Assembly (NCBI GenBank): GCA_903822545.1
Contig: CAIJPN010000047.1
Location: forward strand, 1-41,819
Length of the DNA stretch: 41,819 nt
Direction: 5' to 3'
DNA from: an uncultured Anaerolineae bacterium
GTDB lineage: Bacteria; Chloroflexota; Anaerolineae; Anaerolineales; Villigracilaceae
A program made the translations under genes and the position numbers. Position 1 is the stretch's first letter; each line of letters starts with the position of its first letter. The notes under the pieces are model-generated. The model was not told the DNA's origin and made no database searches. It saw nothing but the letters and a program-made list of their open reading frames with translations. Below, piece by piece: positions 40,375-41,819 of this stretch.

Positions 40375-41502
40375 TTAAATCGGGCGCAAAACGCGATCCA
40401 CACGCAGTTGTTTAAAGAACAGGGTGGTGTTTGGCTGGGTTGATTCGATGGCGGCATCTTTCCAGGCGGGCACGCCCAGGCTTTGGGGTTCGCGCGCTTC
40501 GTAGCCCAGCGTTTTCCAAATGGCCTGGTGGGAGGTCAGTTCGGGTGGCAGGAAATAGAGCGAGGCCTCGCACTGCAAATCCATCGAGGCGCGTTCCACT
40601 TCGGCAACCAGGGTGTTGAGGGCTTTGTCCATTTGCACTGCCGGGTCGATGAAAAATTCGGTAGTGCGGGCCACCAGGTTTTCCACCTGCCAACCGGCTA
40701 CACCCACTGGCTGCCCATTTAGCTGCAGCAGCATAAAGGCTTTTTCGCCAAAGGCGGCCATCACATCATCGGTTTCGAGTTTTTTGATACCTTTACTCAG
40801 GCGGGTGATCAGCTCGGCGATGGATTTTGAGTCGCGCGGGCGTCCACGGGTGATGGTAAATTCGCCGCTGACGGGTTTTACCATTTGAACGGTATCTGCC
40901 TGGGGGGTGAGTTCTTTCCATTTGGCAACCACCTGCTTCCAGGTGTCTTCAAATGAACCTGCATTTTGGATGACAACGGCGGCGGCCGCCACCTTCTGCT
41001 GCTGTGAACTCTGGAAGTGGATGCGCTGCTGGGCATCTTCTTTACGCATCCCGCGCTTTTCCACCAGCCTCTGCACCTGGCTCTCTGCCGGGACGTTGAC
41101 CACCCATATGCTGTCGCAGAAGGAGCGCAATTCACTTTCGAGCAGTTTGATGGCTTCGATGACGATCACGCGCTGCGAGGCGCGCTTGATCATTACATCG
41201 ATGGCCTGCCCAACCAATGGGTGAACGATATCTTCCAGGGTGGACATGGCTTCGGGATCGTTGAAAGCAAGTTTGCTCAGTTTGTTGCGGTCAATTTCAC
41301 CATCGGGGGCCAAAATCCATTTGCCGAAGGCATTCAGTGTGGGCTGGTAGCCGGGGGCGCCTTTGGCAATGGCGCGATGGGAGAGCGCATCTGCATCGAT
41401 GCCGTAAGCGCCCAGATGTTCGAGCATTTTACGCACCACGCTTTTGCCAGTGGCGATATTTCCAGTCAGACCGATGACGTATTTTTCAGGCCATTTGCTC
41501 AC
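40375..41502 (-). CDS. coaE: Dephospho-CoA kinase fused to a GNAT-like acetyltransferase domain
   Basis: 375 residues, almost twice the usual CoaE (about 200). The N-terminal half is CoaE: P-loop GLTGNIATGKSVVRK, DADALSHRA, EDIVHPLV, VIEAIKLLES and VVNVPAESQVQRLVEKRGM. It phosphorylates dephospho-CoA in the last step of CoA synthesis. The C-terminal half (from about residue 210) reads FTITRGRPRDSKSIAELI, AFMLLQLNGQPVGVAGWQVENLVART, LVAEVERASMDLQCEASLYFLPPE, IWKTLGYEAREPQS: the order of strands and helices of a GNAT domain, without a clear acetyl-CoA-binding Q/RxxGxG/A loop. Start GTG 41502 with AGGAG 6 nt upstream. The end of the window behind it holds a transposase remnant. Confidence 0.85.
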   Translation of the reverse strand: MSKWPEKYVIGLTGNIATGKSVVRKMLEHLGAYGIDADALSHRAIAKGAPGYQPTLNAFGKWILAPDGEIDRNKLSKLAFNDPEAMSTLEDIVHPLVGQAIDVMIKRASQRVIVIEAIKLLESELRSFCDSIWVVNVPAESQVQRLVEKRGMRKEDAQQRIHFQSSQQQKVAAAAVVIQNAGSFEDTWKQVVAKWKELTPQADTVQMVKPVSGEFTITRGRPRDSKSIAELITRLSKGIKKLETDDVMAAFGEKAFMLLQLNGQPVGVAGWQVENLVARTTEFFIDPAVQMDKALNTLVAEVERASMDLQCEASLYFLPPELTSHQAIWKTLGYEAREPQSLGVPAWKDAAIESTQPNTTLFFKQLRVDRVLRPI

Positions 41503-41681
41503 AGCAGGCTCCTGGGGGAAGTGTTCAATTGAGCGTATAGTTGCATTGCTTCTATGATTTTAGCCTTACGATGGCAGAATGTCAAACTTTGGGCAGGTAT
41601 TGCCAGGGCTTTCTAAAGTTGAAAACATTGAAGTCGTCTATCTGCCAGGTACGATGGGTAGGTTAGCAATCCGCCCCGCAG
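41503..41681. other. Gap between coaE and transposase fragment
   Basis: 179 nt with no gene; it should contain one end of the insertion sequence. I see ACCCACAAGTTGGGT (palindrome-like) at the transposase side only. Confidence 0.4.
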
Positions 41682-41819
41682 CTATCTATTACCCACAAGT
41701 TGGGTTTTGCCGTTGACGACAATATACCAAGTATCGGCCAAATCCTGAAGTCTTTGCCAACCGCGCCAGATCGCGGTAATACCGGGTTCGCCATCGGATT
41801 TACGGTCTAAAAAACCGCC
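41682..41819 (-). CDS. IS4-type transposase, C-terminal fragment (5' end beyond window)
   Basis: The last 45 codons read GGFLDRKSDGEPGITAIWRGWQRLQDLADTW and end at TAG (41682-41684). GGFLxRKxDGEPGxxxxWRGxxRL is the C-terminal signature of IS4-family DDE transposases. The rest of the element lies to the right. No terminal inverted repeat could be assigned in the 180 nt between the stop and coaE. Confidence 0.7.
   Translation of the reverse strand, partial: GGFLDRKSDGEPGITAIWRGWQRLQDLADTWYIVVNGKTQLVGNR

Overview
The window looks like a chromosomal segment of a Chloroflexota bacterium, most likely class Anaerolineae. This is inferred from moderate-to-high GC, an F420-type PPOX oxidoreductase, a CoaE fused to a GNAT-like domain, the cdaA-ybbR pair, an F1-only atp cluster next to an MreB-like gene, and protein flavour; no marker gene settles it.

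Region 1 (1-9.7 kb) is accessory and defence-like. Its core is a diversity-generating retroelement (DGR): a first target gene (5' end outside the window) ending in variable repeat VR1, an avd accessory gene, an AAC-rich template repeat TR (991-1106), a DGR-type reverse transcriptase (RT), and a second target 2 nt downstream. The second target is a membrane-anchored NACHT NTPase fused to an FGE-sulfatase (C-type-lectin-fold) domain that ends in VR2. TR and the VRs differ almost only at template adenines (18 of 19 substitutions in VR1, 18 of 20 in VR2). The RT reading frame is broken by what reads as a 26-bp palindromic repeat inserted into one Lys codon; removing it restores a typical RT of about 349 residues. 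So the system has clearly diversified its targets, but this copy may be disarmed. Other palindromic repeats sit in target 1 (in frame) and between TR and RT. Behind a bidirectional terminator lies a convergent second STAND (NB-ARC-like) ATPase with C-terminal membrane helices, then a 42-residue acidic protein, a large serine recombinase and tRNA-Ser(GGA).

Region 2 (9.8-20.1 kb) is core: a D-Ala-D-Ala-ligase-like ATP-grasp enzyme; atpA-atpG-atpD-atpC without the Fo genes, with an insertion of about 50 residues in alpha; an MreB-like actin homologue; a membrane protein; and an OmpR-type response regulator with its histidine kinase.

Region 3 (20.1-28 kb, minus strand) holds a Crp/Fnr regulator, a phosphoribosyltransferase, two membrane proteins, priA, and an AT-richer restriction-modification operon (beta-class methyltransferase, PmeII-like endonuclease, small partner). 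Region 4 (28-35.4 kb, plus strand) holds a radical SAM protein, threonine synthase, an AI-2E-type permease and a GT2 glycosyltransferase with overlapping ends, then a PPOX protein (minus strand), a CYTH protein, methylmalonyl-CoA epimerase and tilS. Region 5 (35.5-41.8 kb, minus strand) holds a tyrosine-recombinase-like protein lacking most catalytic residues, der, ybbR, cdaA, a coaE-GNAT fusion and the 3' end of an IS4-type transposase.

Several gaps between genes carry short word-like repeats with a 7-8 bp period, often arranged as inverted arrays. They recur with different words and are not explained by the genes.
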